A stretch of DNA of 64,000 nucleotides from Deinococcales bacterium (GTDB lineage: Bacteria; Deinococcota; Deinococci; Deinococcales; JAAFIG01): positions 18,836 to 82,835 of the forward strand of contig JAAFIG010000018.1 of NCBI GenBank assembly GCA_013298595.1, read 5' to 3'. The notes below the pieces were generated by a model, which saw only the letters and a program-made list of their open reading frames with translations, was not told the origin of the DNA and did no database searches. Of this stretch, positions 9,654 through 18,701 are shown in pieces (the first letter of the stretch is position 1; every line of letters begins with the position of its first letter). A program made the translations under genes and the position numbers.

Positions 9654-10772
9654 TTAGATCTCGAGTAGCATCCCTGCAATCAGGGCGCTGCGTGGTGCAA
9701 GGCTTGGAATGTCTATGTACTCAAATTCTTTTTGATGGGCATTTGCGCCAAAAGCACCAAATCCATCTATGGTTGGGGCTAGTTTTGCAGTGAAATTACC
9801 ATCTGAACCACCACCAACTCGAGCTGCGCCTGGGTTGAAACCAAGGGCATTGGCTATTTTCTGGGCTTTCTCGAGCAAGGCAAACGTACCATCGGAGGGT
9901 TCCATCGCTGGGCGGTTAAGTCCATCAAGAATTTCGTACGTTGTTCCCTCAAGTGGCACAATTTTTTTAATGGCTGCATCTATGCGTTCAGCTTCTTCTG
10001 ATGTCCAGACGCGAATATCAACCTCGAGGTACACTTCGTCGGCTACAACATTCATGGCACTGCCACCTTTGATGACATTAGGTCCTAAGGTTGTGCCTTT
10101 ACTAAGGTCTTGGAGTTTAACCACTTCTTGGATGAAATGAGCGGTGCTAACAATGGCATTGCGTCCGTTTTCGGGTTCTGTGCCTTGGTGGGCTGCTCTG
10201 CCACGAATGGTCACGCGGTAGCCTCCAACACCTTTACGTGCCACTTTCAGGTCGCCGTTTAAATGTGGTGGCTCGAGTACCAGCACAGCTTTTGCCCCTT
10301 TAGCAAGTTCTTCGATAAAGGGTCTGCCTGCATGACTGGCAATTTCTTCATCTGGGGTGATTAAGAAATCAATGGTGCAACGAGGGTCTCGACCGGTTTC
10401 AAAAATTGCTCTGATAGCCCAAATAGCTTGGACAATGCCAGCTTTCATGTCGTAAGCACCTGGGGCATAGACTCGATCTCCTTCGACCCGCCAATTGTTT
10501 TGCCAAGTGCCATGTGGATAGACTGTGTCGGCATGAGCCAGCAATACCACGCGCTCACTGGATGTTCCATTGATTTGCACATGCAACACATCGCCTAGCT
10601 CATGATGGTGGCGTTCGACTGTTCCCATCGGCTCGAGTAAATCTTGAATAGCGTCTTGAACCTTGTTAATGGCAGCAGCATCTCGGGATGGTGATTCAAG
10701 ACGTACCAAGGTTTCAATATGGGCGAGCATGGCGGCGGTGTTTTCCCCTAGGAATGTATGAATGGATTGCAT
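9654..10772 (-). CDS. M20-family metallopeptidase (carboxypeptidase G2-like)
   Basis: A 372-residue zinc amidohydrolase. LLAHADTVYPHG gives the metal ligands His and Asp; GAYDMKAGIVQAIWAI and TPDEEIASHAG give the bridging Asp and catalytic Glu pair. A dimerisation segment lies between about residues 180 and 290. The ATG at 10772 is chosen because TATAAT (minus strand, 10780-10785) ends seven bases upstream; the earlier in-frame ATG overlaps that box. It probably cleaves a C-terminal amino acid; the substrate is unknown. Confidence 0.9.
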   Translation of the reverse strand: MQSIHTFLGENTAAMLAHIETLVRLESPSRDAAAINKVQDAIQDLLEPMGTVERHHHELGDVLHVQINGTSSERVVLLAHADTVYPHGTWQNNWRVEGDRVYAPGAYDMKAGIVQAIWAIRAIFETGRDPRCTIDFLITPDEEIASHAGRPFIEELAKGAKAVLVLEPPHLNGDLKVARKGVGGYRVTIRGRAAHQGTEPENGRNAIVSTAHFIQEVVKLQDLSKGTTLGPNVIKGGSAMNVVADEVYLEVDIRVWTSEEAERIDAAIKKIVPLEGTTYEILDGLNRPAMEPSDGTFALLEKAQKIANALGFNPGAARVGGGSDGNFTAKLAPTIDGFGAFGANAHQKEFEYIDIPSLAPRSALIAGMLLEI

Positions 10773-10860
10773 GAAGGGCATTATACGGGCTATCAGTTGT
10801 AGGCTATGAGATTTCTGGGGTGGTCAGCAGCTGACTGGTTTTGTCTTTTATACTGCTGCT

Positions 10861-11958
10861 ATGTTTTCATTGTCTGTTGCAACTAATCTCGAGTTACATC
10901 ATTACGAATTGCATCATGCCGAATTGCTTTTTGATGCTATTCATACCAGTCGGGCTTTTTTACGCCAATTTTTAGATTTTGTGGATGTATGTAGTGTGGT
11001 GACACTCGAGGATTTTATTCGGCGTAGTCGAGAAAAATTTGTTCGAGGTTCAGGCTGCGATTTTGGTATTTGGGTTGGCGATGAACTTGTGGGCAATGTT
11101 GGATTGTTTGATATTAACCAGATACATCGTAAAGCAGAAATTGGCTACTGGATTGCTGAACGCTTCACAAGGCGTGGCATCATGACCCAAGTTGTAACGA
11201 AAATGCTCGATTACGCTTTGGTGGAATTGGGTTTGAATCGAGTGCAGCTTTGTTGTGCCACAAATAACAAAGCCAGTGCGCGAATCGCCGAAAAACTCGG
11301 GTTTACGCTCGAGGGTGTTGCCAGAGAAGATCGGGTTTTACGTGGTCAACGGCTTTCACATCAAATCTGGTCAATACTTGCTAAGGATTGGCAGGGGAGA
11401 GGTACTGCTTATTTCTCGAGAAAAATTGATGACAATCTGGAAATGCGTTTACTCGAAACCCGACATGCAGCTCAGGTTTTTGCATTAGTGGACTCGAACC
11501 GAGATCACTTGCGACAATTTCTGCCTTGGGTAGATAACAACACGCAACTCGAGCATAGCCAGCAATTTATCCTCAGTTGCCTCGAGCAATTCCAGAGCTT
11601 TGATGGGATTAACGCTGGGATTTGGCAGCACAACCAACTAGCAGGATTAATCGGAATGCACTACATCGATTGGCAGCACCGCGATACCGAATTTGGTTAT
11701 TGGCTCGGACAAGAATTCACCCATCAGGGCATCATCACTAAAGCCGCCAAAGCTTTACTCGAGTATCTATTTCTCGAGTTAAATTTAGAACGAGTTGGTA
11801 TTGCCCATGCCACAGAAAATACTGCCTCGAGAAAAGTAATTGAACGTCTTGGTTTCAAACCCGAAAGCTTAACTCGAGATGCTGAGTGGTTATACACACG
11901 GTTTCATGATTGGCAACGCTATGGTTTGTTGCGCCGAGATTGGATGACTTCTTCATAA
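10861..11958 (+). CDS. Tandem GNAT acetyltransferase (two RimJ/RimL-like domains)
   Basis: A 365-residue protein made of two GNAT domains in a row (about 1-180 and 190-365). Each has its own acetyl-CoA loop region (IAERFTRRGIMTQVVTKML and LGQEFTHQGIITKAAKALLE) and the later NxxSxRIxEKLGF / NTASRKVIERLGF motif. Single-domain members acetylate ribosomal protein N-termini or small amines. TATACT ends six bases before the ATG, suggesting a leaderless mRNA. The duplicated architecture is less common than single domains. Confidence 0.88.
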   Translation: MFSLSVATNLELHHYELHHAELLFDAIHTSRAFLRQFLDFVDVCSVVTLEDFIRRSREKFVRGSGCDFGIWVGDELVGNVGLFDINQIHRKAEIGYWIAERFTRRGIMTQVVTKMLDYALVELGLNRVQLCCATNNKASARIAEKLGFTLEGVAREDRVLRGQRLSHQIWSILAKDWQGRGTAYFSRKIDDNLEMRLLETRHAAQVFALVDSNRDHLRQFLPWVDNNTQLEHSQQFILSCLEQFQSFDGINAGIWQHNQLAGLIGMHYIDWQHRDTEFGYWLGQEFTHQGIITKAAKALLEYLFLELNLERVGIAHATENTASRKVIERLGFKPESLTRDAEWLYTRFHDWQRYGLLRRDWMTSS

Positions 11959-11959
11959 T

Positions 11960-12325
11960 TTAATTCAACTCGAGAGCATGTTGTTTTAAGTCAGCTAATT
12001 GCACAAACTCGAGGGCTTTGATATTGGTGCTACTCAGTTTGACAGGTGGTGCAACCCCAGCTTCGAGTGCTTGTGCCCAACGCAAAGCGCATAAGCACCA
12101 GCAATCGCCGTGGTTTAAGCCTACAAAGTTGTACTCAGGGCGTGGTGTGCTGAGGTCGTTACCACGCGCTTTACTGAACTCGAGAAATTTTGTGGTCACT
12201 CGAGCGCAAATAACGTGCGAACCACGGTCGGTTTGGTCAGTGCGGCAAAATCCATCACGGAAGTAACCAGTTAAGGGTTTGTTGCAACAAAGCTCAAGTT
12301 CAGTGCCAAGAACATTTTTTGCCAT
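11960..12325 (-). CDS. DUF2237-family protein
   Basis: A 121-residue conserved protein. GTELELCCNKPLTGYFRDGF, FLEFSKARGNDLSTPRPEYN and GDCWCLCALRWAQALEAGVA are the typical DUF2237 blocks, with several conserved cysteines. The biochemical role is not established. TATACT (minus strand, 12332-12337) ends six bases before the ATG. The 3' end abuts the convergent GNAT gene. Confidence 0.9.
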   Translation of the reverse strand: MAKNVLGTELELCCNKPLTGYFRDGFCRTDQTDRGSHVICARVTTKFLEFSKARGNDLSTPRPEYNFVGLNHGDCWCLCALRWAQALEAGVAPPVKLSSTNIKALEFVQLADLKQHALELN

Positions 12326-12344
12326 AGGGTTAGTATAAAGTCTT

Positions 12345-12369
12345 GAGCGAAGATTTGTGGTCTTCGCTC
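12345..12369 (-). terminator. Hairpin upstream of the DUF2237 gene
   Basis: A perfect 9-base inverted repeat (GAGCGAAGA / TCTTCGCTC) with a seven-base loop. It could end minus-strand transcription from the genes to its right before the DUF2237 promoter, but only a short T-poor tail follows, so a bidirectional insulator or regulatory hairpin is also possible. Confidence 0.5.
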
Positions 12370-12383
12370 GAGTGGTGGGATTT

Positions 12384-12548
12384 TGTTATGGGATGTGTTT
12401 GAAGCGTTCTACAAATGTTCCATCAGAGTTACCAGTACGGACAAGCTAAGTCACAACAGGATTCTTTTCGCAAAATAGCTCATTGGAGACTGGAGAAGCT
12501 TGGGTGAGATTTTTCAGCATTGAGGTCACAAACCACTACTATGCCGAT
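12384..12548 (-). pseudogene. Possible broken remnant of a small protein gene
   Basis: Between the coiled-coil protein and DUF2237, the minus strand reads as disconnected coding-like pieces: VVVCDLNAEKSHPSFSSLQ, then NELFCEKNPVVT in another frame, a stop, then LVRTGNSDGTFVERFKHIP before TAA. This may be the decayed end of a relative of the exported neighbour. The evidence is weak. Confidence 0.3.
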
Positions 12549-12552
12549 GGAT

Positions 12553-13098
12553 TTATTGAACTACCAGTCCAAAAATTTCCACAGCGAATGAACGTTCACC
12601 ACAGCTTGTTGTTACCGTTGTTGAAACTCGAATAGTGTTGAAGCTTGGATTGCCGCCCGAGTTTTCTAAACTGGCCACAGTGCCGAAGGCAACGCCAGAT
12701 GACACAAAAATGCAATATTTCCCAACCGCAGGTTTGGTTACGGTCGTATTCGGATCAGTTTGTGCAAAGACCGTGCCATCGGGTCGAACAGAGATGCGTT
12801 GTGTGCCTTGACCATTTTCATAGATCACCGCAAAGCGATCATCCACTGGCGCGATACTAACTTTCGGTGGCACTGGACGAGCTTTAAGCTCATCCACGGA
12901 AGTTTTTAGAGCGCTCGAGGAGGTCTCGAGCGTATCCACAGATGTTTTGAGTGCCGCAAAATTCGCGTTCATTTTCGATGCTCTGATGACATCACCTGCT
13001 TCAAACAGATTGGGAATGTTGACTGCCAATGCGTAAGCCCCGAGTAACGCGAGGGTTAAACAAGCTCCGAGGGTAAAAGATTTGATTTGGGTTTTCAT
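12553..13098 (-). CDS. Exported coiled-coil protein
   Basis: A 181-residue protein with an N-terminal hydrophobic signal (GACLTLALLGAYALA), then the motif FEAGDVIRASKMNANFAALK that often opens surface or fibre-like proteins, a short heptad coiled coil (LKTSVDTLETSSSALKTSVD) and a C-terminal domain of about 100 residues with two cysteines. AGGAG precedes the ATG. Its role is unknown. It heads a group of small exported proteins on the minus strand. Confidence 0.75.
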   Translation of the reverse strand: MKTQIKSFTLGACLTLALLGAYALAVNIPNLFEAGDVIRASKMNANFAALKTSVDTLETSSSALKTSVDELKARPVPPKVSIAPVDDRFAVIYENGQGTQRISVRPDGTVFAQTDPNTTVTKPAVGKYCIFVSSGVAFGTVASLENSGGNPSFNTIRVSTTVTTSCGERSFAVEIFGLVVQ

Positions 13099-13170
13099 AG
13101 GTGACTCCTAATTATTGAGATTGGTTGATTAGTACAAGGAATTTAAAGTTCACTTTGTCTCGAGTTCGTC

Positions 13171-13713
13171 TTACGGAACCCAGCGAATACTGACATCATC
13201 CAGACAAAATGTTGTATTCAAAGTTTTGTTGTTGAATACCTCGAACTTGAGCGTAATATCTTTTCCGCGTTCGTCACTGAGGTTGCGGGAATAGCTGTCG
13301 TATACATTTCGTGGCTTGCTGGTTTTGATGTTCTCGGTCAACGAACCATCAATGTACACACCGAGTTTATCGCCATCCGACCCACTAGGCTCAAGGCTAT
13401 TGATGCGTACTGCATAACGCAAAGTCGCCGTGCCAGTCGCAGGAATGCGAATGACTTGCTGTAAAAAAGCTCGAGCGTAATTGGCAGTATCAGGCACGCC
13501 AGATAGCGCTGCAGATGCTTGCCCAGATTTGATACAGGTGCTTTGATTACTTGTTGTAGCGATACCCTGATTTTCGTCGAATTTTTCCCAACCTTGCACG
13601 TTGGATTCAAAACCACCGTTTTCAATCAGTTCCTGACCCACGTCTGGGTTTGTGTTACTGGTACAAGCGCCGAGTGATAAGGCTAACGTTATCAACAAGC
13701 CAAGTTTCTTCAT
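13171..13713 (-). CDS. Lipoprotein with a carbohydrate-binding-like domain
   Basis: A 180-residue protein with a lipoprotein signal (ITLALSLGACTS). ELIENGGFESNVQGWE is the typical opening of jelly-roll, CBM-like domains, and the C-terminal FCLDDVSIRWVP is their usual final strand. It is probably anchored to the outer face of the membrane and binds a glycan or cell-wall component; the ligand is unknown. AGAGG precedes the ATG. Confidence 0.78.
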   Translation of the reverse strand: MKKLGLLITLALSLGACTSNTNPDVGQELIENGGFESNVQGWEKFDENQGIATTSNQSTCIKSGQASAALSGVPDTANYARAFLQQVIRIPATGTATLRYAVRINSLEPSGSDGDKLGVYIDGSLTENIKTSKPRNVYDSYSRNLSDERGKDITLKFEVFNNKTLNTTFCLDDVSIRWVP

Positions 13714-13728
13714 TGTGAACCTCTTGTG

Positions 13729-13938
13729 TTACTGAAATGTATTGGTATCGAATGTTGCCGTGTCGAATTTCGCGTCTTTTGCTGGCGGGGGTTTAGTATC
13801 GCCACTGCCGCAAGCGACAAGCACTGTGATTGCTAGAAGTGCTATGCAGAGCCATCGAATCATGGTTGGTTTTGGTGTGTGGTCTAAACCAAAAATTCCT
13901 GTCGTCATGAATACCGTGTGTTTTATAAATGGTTTCAT
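13729..13938 (-). CDS. Small lipoprotein
   Basis: A 69-residue frame ending in a lipoprotein signal (CIALLAITVLVACGSG) and a short hydrophilic tail. AAAGGAAAA precedes the ATG at 13938, but the resulting N-terminal extension is long for a signal peptide; an internal ATG at 13863 would give a classic 44-residue lipoprotein but lacks a ribosome site. It lies 15 bases upstream of the CBM-like lipoprotein gene and is likely co-transcribed with it. Confidence 0.55.
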   Translation of the reverse strand: MKPFIKHTVFMTTGIFGLDHTPKPTMIRWLCIALLAITVLVACGSGDTKPPPAKDAKFDTATFDTNTFQ

Positions 13939-14035
13939 ACGTTTTCCTTTCCGAACCTATTGACCAGCTTTAACCAGATGCCTTTGACGCTCAGCCTTTT
14001 GGTTTTCCTCGAGCTTATGCTTAGCTTGCAACACC

Positions 14036-14071
14036 ACTGGTCAGATTGCGGTCAGGTTTTGAAGGGGTTTT
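14036..14071. repeat. Direct repeat, copy A (flanks the zinc-ribbon gene)
   Basis: ACTGGTCAGATTG, then GTCAGGTTTTGA and a G-rich run, recur at 14345-14380, 309 bases away. Each copy covers the 3' end of a minus-strand gene: the zinc-ribbon gene at copy A and the AAA/BTAD regulator at copy B. The arrangement suggests insertion or duplication of the zinc-ribbon gene by recombination between similar ends. Confidence 0.65.
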
Positions 14072-14309
14072 GCAGCATTGCGTTAAGTTTTGCTTGTTCA
14101 TTCCGAAACGCATGACCACAAGCCCCACAAAACAACGCGTAAGGGCTGGTGATGCTCGAGCCACATTTTGGGCAGCATTCGAGCATTTTTGTGCCATCGT
14201 TAATACAGTAATGTTCATTCGATTCGCTGGGCACGGCACGGCAGCATTGCAAACACACCCGAAAGGACAAACCTGACAGTTTTTCTGATAAAGGGTTTGT
14301 CCTTTTCAT
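14052..14309 (-). CDS. Double zinc-ribbon protein
   Basis: An 85-residue protein with Cys pairs CLQC, CINDG, CPKC and CGAC, forming one or two zinc ribbons, and no other domain. Such small proteins often assist nucleic-acid or protein interactions. It lies between two direct repeats immediately downstream of the AAA/BTAD regulator. A G-rich site (GGGGG) precedes the ATG. Confidence 0.75.
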   Translation of the reverse strand: MKRTNPLSEKLSGLSFRVCLQCCRAVPSESNEHYCINDGTKMLECCPKCGSSITSPYALFCGACGHAFRNEQAKLNAMLQNPFKT

Positions 14310-14344
14310 ACTTGACCCCCATTCAAGCTTTACTTTGCATCATG

Positions 14345-14380
14345 ACTGGTCAGATTGTAGTCAGGTTTTGAGGGGGGTAT
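14345..14380. repeat. Direct repeat, copy B (flanks the zinc-ribbon gene)
   Basis: Second copy of the repeat at 14036-14071, covering the last codons of the AAA/BTAD regulator. The frame used here differs from that used in copy A, so the similarity is at the DNA level and not a shared protein tail. Confidence 0.65.
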
Positions 14381-17300
14381 GCAGCTTTGAAGTGTTGGGT
14401 TAAAAAATCTTGCCAGTGCTCAGGTAGCGTTTCACCCACCTCGAGCAAATACCCTTTGGCGTTTTCGTACACCCGTTCTAAAGTTTTATAATTTCGGGCA
14501 GCACGCAGCGCGTACAAACTGATCCTTAAAATCTCCAAGTCATAAGGGTTCATGGCAAGCAAAAACCGACTGACTCGACTGGCTTCTCTAACATCTGTCT
14601 CGAGCATTTGAACCATGCGGTTATAAAGCGCTTGCTCGAGCAAATCACGAACATTTTGCGAATTTTCAAATTCGAGATTTGGCAGGTACATGCCCTGCCA
14701 AAGTTGGGTGTCACCGCTTTTCAAGAACTCTTCAACATCGCTGCTGATCTGCCCCAAGGCATAACCATTTTGGGTGGTCTGAATGATTTCTTTGCCAAAA
14801 CTGGTGCGCGTTCCACGAATCAATTCTTTTAAGCTCGAGGCAGCACGGTCTTCATCGTCTTGCGGGTAGAGTGCTTCTAAAAGCTCGAGTTTCTCGAGTT
14901 GGGGTTTGCCAGTCAGTCTCGCCTCGAGCAGCAAAATCAGTAGTTCTTGACGTTTACGACCTCGAATGGGGGTGCTCGAGATTTGGATTTTTCCAAGCGT
15001 GGTCAATCGCAATGCTGGAATAAATTGTATTTCATGAGTTCGTTTAACCAACTCTGGGAAATTGCGGCAGGCAATTTCGGCAAAAAAGTAATTTTCACTG
15101 CTTTGCATTTCGTGCAATAAGGCTCGAGCCTTGTCCCAGTCGTTTGTTATGCAAGAATATTCAAGAGCAAAAGCATCTGCATCAACAATTCTTCCTAAAT
15201 CTCTGATTTTGCTTTCAGCAGTATGTAATGCACTTCGTGCTTCATGGAATTGGTTTAATGAGCGTAAAGCCAAATAGCGTGCATGTTGTGCATAAGATAG
15301 CATGGCAGGGTAATTTATTTTCATTGCCAACGTAAGACTTTGTTCGGCAAGGCGCAAACCTTCAACTGGGTTATTTGCATACGTTTCTGATTTTGATAAA
15401 TGATGCAAACAATTGGCAATCAATCGAGGATTATCTATTTCACGTGCAGTCACCAAGGCAGCTCGAGCATATTTTAGAGCCAAAACTGCCCCATATGGTA
15501 CTTCCCAACCTCGATACAAAAAACTTAGACTAATACAAGCCAGAATCCATTTTGATCGAAAAGATGTTCCACGAAGTTGTTTTTCTGCCTCGAGCAATTC
15601 TTGTTCAGCACTTTGACATTGGTTGAGTTCAATATGGGTTGCTGCTAAAGCAGTTAAGCTTTGTAAACGTTGTGCCTGATTGCCAACGTCGGTAAAAAAT
15701 TTAATGGATTGTTCAAAATATCCTACTGCAATACTCAGTGAACCATGATAATAACTGACTGTGGCAAGTCGGTATAAGACACTGCCCAAACCGTGAAAAT
15801 TTCCGTTGTGCTGATAGATTTCTCGAGCTGCTTGGTAATGTTTTTCAGCTGATTTTCGATCACTGACAAAATCACCCAGAATTCCTTTGGCTAAAAAAAT
15901 ATCGGCTTTTAATGCCTCAGTAGGGTTTTGCTGTAAGGCAAACTCGAGGATCGGTTCAGCGTCCTGAAACCGACTGAGCATTGTCAGGCTTTGCGCGACT
16001 TGATGTAAAAATTTTGGATTTTTACTCGAGCGAAGCTGATCAAACTCGTCCCACTTGGCAATTACCCCAACATAATCTTCGGCATTGTAATGAACCATCA
16101 CCAGATGCTCGAGCCAAGTGGCTTGGGTTTTGATTGACTCTGGCATGTTCTTGAGCAGTTGTTTAGCTGCTTCTAACTTACCAACTCGAGCCAAGACTTC
16201 GGCATGAATGTAAATATCATCTGAGGTTTGTGGCTTAAAGCGTTCAAATAGACTGATGGCTTTGGGTAAATTGTAAAGCCGTACCTCTCTGGCAACTTCT
16301 AAACCAAGTTGTTGTTGTGCGTCTGGTTCGTACCACTCGAGCGCCTGGATTTTCAGATCGTAAGCCAGCGCGAAGTTGTTGGTACTGACGGCTTGGGTGA
16401 TGGCACGTTCAGTCCATTGTCTGCTTTCTAATGCTGTCAGTGCCGCATCTTCAAGAAATGAAACGGCAAGTAAAGGATTGTCCTGCAAAGAATCCAAGGC
16501 TTTTCGTGCAAAATCTTGGCGTTTCTCGAGTGGTACTTTCTGGGCGCTGATCTCGCCAAAGAGCGGGTGGGCAAATTCGTGATTGATCAGAATGCCCCGT
16601 TTAGCCAGTTCTGTTACGGCTTCGTTCAGCACTTCTAGCGAAATTCCAACCACACTTGCCCACAAATCAACATCTATTTCTCTGGGAAGCATGGTTTTGA
16701 CCGCTAGTACATCAATTAAGACTTGGCTCGAGACAGCCTGAGCGAGCATTTGTTCGATTAGTGCTTCAACCGTTGCAGGCATTATCATCATGTCTTGTGC
16801 TGGCATGCGCCAACGCCATTGTTGACTATCGTTCCAAATAAAACCAAGACGAGCTAAATACTTAAAAAATTCAAGCGTAAATAATGGATTTCCAACAGAT
16901 CTGTCATAAATCCAGTCAATTGCCTCGAGTGGAATTGCAGCCCTAGCTTCTTGCTCGAGTAAAATTTTGGTGCTTTCAAAATCAAGTGCCTCGAGTTGAA
17001 GGGCTTCAAATGGTTCGGGTGGTGCATTGCGACTCGTGATTAGCAAAGCCACACCTTTTAAGCGTTTTACGACTTTTGCGAGTGCTACAACCCACTCGAG
17101 TTGATCGGGGCTGGCTTCGTGGATATCCTCTAAATGCAATACAAATGGCGCATTTTCAGAGAGCACTGCAGAAAATGCGCTTGTACCGAGTTCTATTTCT
17201 ATGTATTGGTTATGCTCGATTTTTTCAAGTATTGTTTTTGCCCAATTTGGTAATTTCTTAGGTTTTGGTAAAGCTCGAGCTAAGTTTGGAAGGCTTGTTG

Positions 17301-17460
17301 TGGCATGGAGGCTAAGGTGTTTGTACTGAATTTGTCGCAAAAGATTTTGCGTAGCATAAGTTTTACCAATACCTGCTACGCCCCAAAGCCCAAATGCCAT
17401 ACCCGGACGTTTAATCGGTAACCCTTTAAGACGTTTAACAAACTGATCTATGGGGTTCAT
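14350..17460 (-). CDS. Large AAA-ATPase/BTAD transcriptional regulator
   Basis: A 1036-residue regulator of the MalT/SARP-like type. The N-terminal GVAGIGKTYATQNLL is a Walker A motif of a STAND-type ATPase, and FVLHLEDIH is the Walker B region. A long TPR-like helical array fills about residues 330-790. The C-terminus holds a winged-helix segment (RGRKRQELLILLLEARLTG) and a bacterial transcriptional activator domain (LLEQALYNRMVQMLETDV). Such proteins are frequent in Deinococcus and activate adjacent or distant operons. TAAAAT lies six bases before the ATG. The regulated target is not evident. Confidence 0.85.
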   Translation of the reverse strand: MNPIDQFVKRLKGLPIKRPGMAFGLWGVAGIGKTYATQNLLRQIQYKHLSLHATTSLPNLARALPKPKKLPNWAKTILEKIEHNQYIEIELGTSAFSAVLSENAPFVLHLEDIHEASPDQLEWVVALAKVVKRLKGVALLITSRNAPPEPFEALQLEALDFESTKILLEQEARAAIPLEAIDWIYDRSVGNPLFTLEFFKYLARLGFIWNDSQQWRWRMPAQDMMIMPATVEALIEQMLAQAVSSQVLIDVLAVKTMLPREIDVDLWASVVGISLEVLNEAVTELAKRGILINHEFAHPLFGEISAQKVPLEKRQDFARKALDSLQDNPLLAVSFLEDAALTALESRQWTERAITQAVSTNNFALAYDLKIQALEWYEPDAQQQLGLEVAREVRLYNLPKAISLFERFKPQTSDDIYIHAEVLARVGKLEAAKQLLKNMPESIKTQATWLEHLVMVHYNAEDYVGVIAKWDEFDQLRSSKNPKFLHQVAQSLTMLSRFQDAEPILEFALQQNPTEALKADIFLAKGILGDFVSDRKSAEKHYQAAREIYQHNGNFHGLGSVLYRLATVSYYHGSLSIAVGYFEQSIKFFTDVGNQAQRLQSLTALAATHIELNQCQSAEQELLEAEKQLRGTSFRSKWILACISLSFLYRGWEVPYGAVLALKYARAALVTAREIDNPRLIANCLHHLSKSETYANNPVEGLRLAEQSLTLAMKINYPAMLSYAQHARYLALRSLNQFHEARSALHTAESKIRDLGRIVDADAFALEYSCITNDWDKARALLHEMQSSENYFFAEIACRNFPELVKRTHEIQFIPALRLTTLGKIQISSTPIRGRKRQELLILLLEARLTGKPQLEKLELLEALYPQDDEDRAASSLKELIRGTRTSFGKEIIQTTQNGYALGQISSDVEEFLKSGDTQLWQGMYLPNLEFENSQNVRDLLEQALYNRMVQMLETDVREASRVSRFLLAMNPYDLEILRISLYALRAARNYKTLERVYENAKGYLLEVGETLPEHWQDFLTQHFKAAYPPQNLTTI

Positions 17461-17576
17461 AACTTTATTTTAGCAAGATTAAAGTTTTATCGTATCAAAC
17501 AGATAAAACACCTATGTAATTTTACTTTTAATAAACGGTATTTAGTTTCTCAGATCCCAAAAATCAACCTAATACA

Positions 17577-17999
17577 CTATTGTTCAAAAATGAGTAAAGA
17601 AGCATACCCATTGGAATCAGGCATTTCTACGGCTGTAACTTCGATTTTGTTGCCTTTGGTTCTTGGTTCTATAATGACTTCGGCAAGTGAGGACGCTTTA
17701 TCAGTATCTTTTTCCAGAATACGCCCAAAGCTGTCTCGTACAACTAAATCTACGTCACTGAGGATTTCCTCATCGCCAACTGCCTTAATGCGGTATGTTT
17801 TACCAACCTCCAGAGTGACGGTTTGGGCTACTGAGTCACCTTCTTCAACAAATAAATTGACGTAGCCTTGAAGCAGTGTTCCTTCTGTTTCACTGACCAC
17901 TTCGGCAGAAGTGTTAAAAATTGTACCTGCTGTATGTGTTGCAAAGCCAACCGATACCAAACCAAAAGCCAATAATCCCATAATCCACGGTTTTTTCAC
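17577..17999 (-). CDS. Exported small beta-rich protein
   Basis: A 140-residue protein starting with GTG (AAGGAG upstream), a signal peptide (MGLLAFGLVSVGFATHTAG) and a beta-rich domain whose pattern (VTLEVGKTYRIKAVG, VDLVVRDSFGRILE) resembles a pre-peptidase C-terminal-like fold. Its function is unknown. Confidence 0.7.
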   Translation of the reverse strand: MKKPWIMGLLAFGLVSVGFATHTAGTIFNTSAEVVSETEGTLLQGYVNLFVEEGDSVAQTVTLEVGKTYRIKAVGDEEILSDVDLVVRDSFGRILEKDTDKASSLAEVIIEPRTKGNKIEVTAVEMPDSNGYASLLIFEQ

Positions 18000-18152
18000 G
18001 ATGTTTCTCCTTGTTGTATTTAACGTATCACACCACTGCGCTATTCGATGAGAAATAGCAATAATTCATGTTTTGAACAGTTAAAAATTCTCGAGTTGTG
18101 CATTTTGTTCAAAGTGGGAACTTTTTTCTAACTCGTATCGTATTGTGATGCA

Positions 18153-18701
18153 ATGGAACGATTTTACATGGTTTTTGCGGATAACTCGCAGCGTGGTCCT
18201 TATTCGGTATCGCAACTCGAGAATTTTCGACGCAATGGTGAATTACCAAAAGATGCTTTGGTTTGGACAGAAGGCATGACCGATTGGCAACCAATTGCCA
18301 CAGTTGTGTCAATGCCCGATTCAACTCGAGCGCCAAATCCACCAGCGCAAAATAAATTATCAATGGTGCCTTCGAGTTCAGATGGCGCACTCGATTCTGA
18401 TTACACATTTTTGTTGATCGCTCATATTCTCATGGGTGTAGCCGTATTAACGGGTGGGCTAACTGGCATTATTGCTGTCATTATGGCATATGTTAAAAAA
18501 CCCGATGTGACTGGCACATATCTCGAGTCGCACACCAAATGGATTGCTGAGACCTTCTGGTGGTCGTTGGCGATTTCAATTATCGGGTTCATCTTGACTT
18601 TTGTACTGATTGGCATTCCTGTGCTTATAGGCGTTTGGATTTGGTCTATTTATCGTGTTGTGCTGGGTGCAATTCGCATCAGTGAACGTCGCGCAATTTG
18701 A
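18153..18701 (+). CDS. GYF_2-domain membrane protein
   Basis: A 182-residue protein with an N-terminal GYF_2 domain (RGPYSVSQLENFRRNGELPK, then LVWTEGMTDWQPI), a linker, and a C-terminal membrane part with about three helices resembling DUF4870/Tic20-like proteins. The GYF_2 domain usually binds proline-rich peptides. TATTGT ends six bases before the ATG. It overlaps the convergent cyclase gene by 52 bases. Confidence 0.82.
   Translation: MERFYMVFADNSQRGPYSVSQLENFRRNGELPKDALVWTEGMTDWQPIATVVSMPDSTRAPNPPAQNKLSMVPSSSDGALDSDYTFLLIAHILMGVAVLTGGLTGIIAVIMAYVKKPDVTGTYLESHTKWIAETFWWSLAISIIGFILTFVLIGIPVLIGVWIWSIYRVVLGAIRISERRAI

Noticed and set aside
12553-13098. Tail fibre of the injection system
   Set aside because: It has a signal peptide, is 12 kb from the island and is short; the coiled coil alone is not enough.
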